Source: a virus. Taken from it: DNA of 37,748 bases. The DNA lies in the IMG/VR virus record IMGVR_UViG_3300037882_000123, positions 1 to 37,748 of that record. One strand, written 5' to 3'. Of this stretch, positions 36,809 to 37,748 are shown piece by piece. Made by a program: the position numbers and the translations under genes. The notes beneath the pieces were generated by a model. It had not been told where the DNA came from. It saw only the letters and a program-made list of their open reading frames with translations, and did not search any database. Numbering within the stretch: the stretch's first letter is position 1; each line of letters starts with the position of its first letter.

Positions 36809-37262
36809 AATTCTTTTCCTTTAGCTTGGCTTCAATAGCACGGGCAAAATTGTGATAAACACCATTTTTTCCAATCATTAAATTATCTATCTCATCATCC
36901 GTTAATCCTTGCCATTGATGAGGGGAAGTGTCATTAAACTCTCTGATTTTATCCATGTCATTCCAGAAAAATTCTGTATGTTCTTTTGCTTCTTTAACCA
37001 TATCATGGTCAAGATATTTACAAACATCTCTAGCGTTATCCAACGCACTTTTCATCCAACCAACAGGCTCTTGCGCTTGTTTATCAGCCCATCGTGCTAT
37101 TTCTTTACCTCTTTCAAAAAACTCTTTGCCTTCTGGTTGTTCTAGTGCTTCTTTGCAAGCGTTGATTGTTCCCTCTAAATCGCATCCCCAAGCACCTTGC
37201 TCATTATGGTATTCAAGACATTCAATCGCCATCTTTAATGCTTCTTGTGTTTGTGTGTTCAT
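36801..37262 (-). CDS. ALEQP/LTDDEI-family small phage protein
   Basis: The product has 153 residues. It has an EALKMAIECLEY start, NACKEALEQPEG near 30, an AQEPVGWM stretch, then DTSPHQWQGLTDDEIDNLMI and FARAIEAKLKEKN. I recall this set (ALEQP, EPVA/G, W-x-LTD-x-EI, ARAIE-x-LKEKN) from many hypothetical phage and prophage proteins of proteobacteria. The function is unknown. AAAGG in the end of the upstream gene acts as its ribosome site. The motifs are shared with the gene at 37259. Confidence 0.68.
   Translation of the reverse strand: MNTQTQEALKMAIECLEYHNEQGAWGCDLEGTINACKEALEQPEGKEFFERGKEIARWADKQAQEPVGWMKSALDNARDVCKYLDHDMVKEAKEHTEFFWNDMDKIREFNDTSPHQWQGLTDDEIDNLMIGKNGVYHNFARAIEAKLKEKNYG
37134..37167. 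repeat. 34-bp near-exact direct repeat, copy 1
   Basis: It matches 37607-37640 with one mismatch. It encodes the INACKxALEQP stretch in each paralogue. A shorter related copy (21 bases) lies at 37529-37549. Confidence 0.75.
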
Positions 37263-37748
37263 GTGTTCTTTTCCTTTAATGCTTGTTCAATAGCATGGGC
37301 AAAACACATAGTAGGTAATCCTGAATCGTATAATTCAAAATATACTTTTCTTATCTCATCATCCGTTAATGCAGTCCACTTCGATGGACTTGTTCCATCT
37401 TGATGAGGGGGGGTGATATTTAAACATTCAATTTCATAAAGTGCGTCATCTGCGGAAATTTCACGGTTCCATACATTAATAAGCAATTCATGTATTTTAT
37501 TAAATTCAATAGCCACAGGCTCTTGCGCTGGTTGTTCTAGTGCTTCTTTAAATTCACTATCTCTAGCAATACGTTCGTCTATTGTTTCTTTCCAATCTCT
37601 TGTGAGTGGTTGTTCTAGTGCTACTTTGCAAGCGTTGATTGCATCTTTATATAAAACTAATGAATATTTTTGTTTTGACTTTGTGCTTAATTGTCTTTGC
37701 ACTACAGCACTCAAATAATCCATAGCTTCAATCGTCATCTTTAATGCT
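37259..37748 (-). CDS. ALEQP/LTDDEI-family protein, N-terminus outside window
   Basis: The product has at least 162 residues. The first ATG in frame lies at 37738, but the frame continues upstream to the window edge as ALKM-TIEAMDYL. The paralogue at 36801 has EALKM-AIECLEY inside its N-terminus, so the true start is beyond the edge. Motifs are NACKVALEQP, FKEALEQPAQEPVAIEF, TSPSKWTALTDDEIRK and FAHAIEQALKEKNT. The function is unknown. Its end overlaps the next start by ATGA. Confidence 0.65.
   Translation of the reverse strand, partial: ALKMTIEAMDYLSAVVQRQLSTKSKQKYSLVLYKDAINACKVALEQPLTRDWKETIDERIARDSEFKEALEQPAQEPVAIEFNKIHELLINVWNREISADDALYEIECLNITPPHQDGTSPSKWTALTDDEIRKVYFELYDSGLPTMCFAHAIEQALKEKNT
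37261..37291. repeat. 31-bp exact direct repeat, copy 2
   Basis: It is identical to 36607-36637 and encodes the AIEQALKEKNT tail of the gene at 37259. Two exact copies about 650 bases apart frame the 36801 gene and most of the 36605 gene. Confidence 0.8.
37607..37640. repeat. 34-bp near-exact direct repeat, copy 2
   Basis: This is the partner of 37134-37167, with one mismatch. It encodes INACKVALEQP in the gene at 37259. Confidence 0.75.

Noticed and set aside
36430-37293. Several hydrophobic-looking plus frames at the right end
   Set aside because: Antisense of the minus-strand genes. Apparent TM segments come from complementing Lys/Glu/Asn-rich codons.
1-37748. tRNA genes
   Set aside because: No cloverleaf with a TTC-type T arm and proper anticodon stem was seen by eye on either strand; a tRNAscan-type run would settle it.

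Overview
This window is a large part of a tailed double-stranded DNA phage genome, most likely a short-tailed (podovirus-like) phage known from environmental sequence. The evidence is a tight, almost gap-free gene layout, a P22/T7-like tail and ejection gene set, and a phage replication module with a family A DNA polymerase. The sequence is AT-leaning by eye and no tRNA or rRNA gene was seen. The host cannot be fixed from sequence. Low GC and the ALEQP/LTDDEI/LKEKN-type proteins at the right end fit a freshwater proteobacterial phage, but that is inference. Terminase, portal, major capsid protein, integrase and phage RNA polymerase are not visible, so they are either outside the window or absent.

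Left arm (1-21473, all plus strand) holds virion and lysis genes. It starts with the tail end of one gene and a one-TM holin-like protein. A run of very small Lys/Gly-rich proteins follows, sharing GGK and GKTKG motifs. Next come two gp4/gp11-like head-tail adaptor proteins (2028-2750 and 4198-5118, the second with an inserted Gly/Thr/Val-rich domain), with an HNH endonuclease between them. Then come small tail proteins, a collar/fibre-type protein with three HxH motifs, an M15 peptidase endolysin, a holin, a large gp10-like tail protein and a C1q/jelly-roll-like protein. The arm ends with a five-gene ejection (internal virion) block, finishing in a 1840-residue polyvalent protein with an HELIH metallopeptidase motif and an LPD38-like C-terminal region.

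Centre (21474-21651) is a convergent intergenic region. It carries a rho-independent terminator oriented for leftward transcripts, an AT-rich stretch, and four tandem 10-bp repeats.

Right arm (21652-37748, all minus strand, transcribed right to left) starts at the right edge with a block of partly duplicated small genes. Then come regulatory and zinc-binding small proteins, a 2-oxoglutarate oxygenase-like protein, a DUF3310 protein, a VRR-NUC nuclease, and several small hypothetical proteins including two below 60 residues. Next are an HNH endonuclease, DNA polymerase I (with Leu at the position equivalent to E. coli Phe762), two PD-(D/E)XK nucleases (one Cas4/AddB-like with four Cys), a second HNH and an SNF2 helicase. 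The arm closes with an AlpA-like HTH protein, a Cys-containing putative ssDNA-binding protein, a terminator, and an AEP primase-helicase. Together the right arm supplies replication and recombination and the left arm supplies virion assembly and lysis.

Several starts were moved downstream where a Shine-Dalgarno or an ATGA/TAATG overlap decides the start (7194, 2752, 24937, 32872, 33281, 34161, 34333, 34641, 36059). Five genes shorter than 60 residues were read directly from the sequence: 1899-2027, 3670-3846, 6045-6170, 33705-33881 and 34638-34772.
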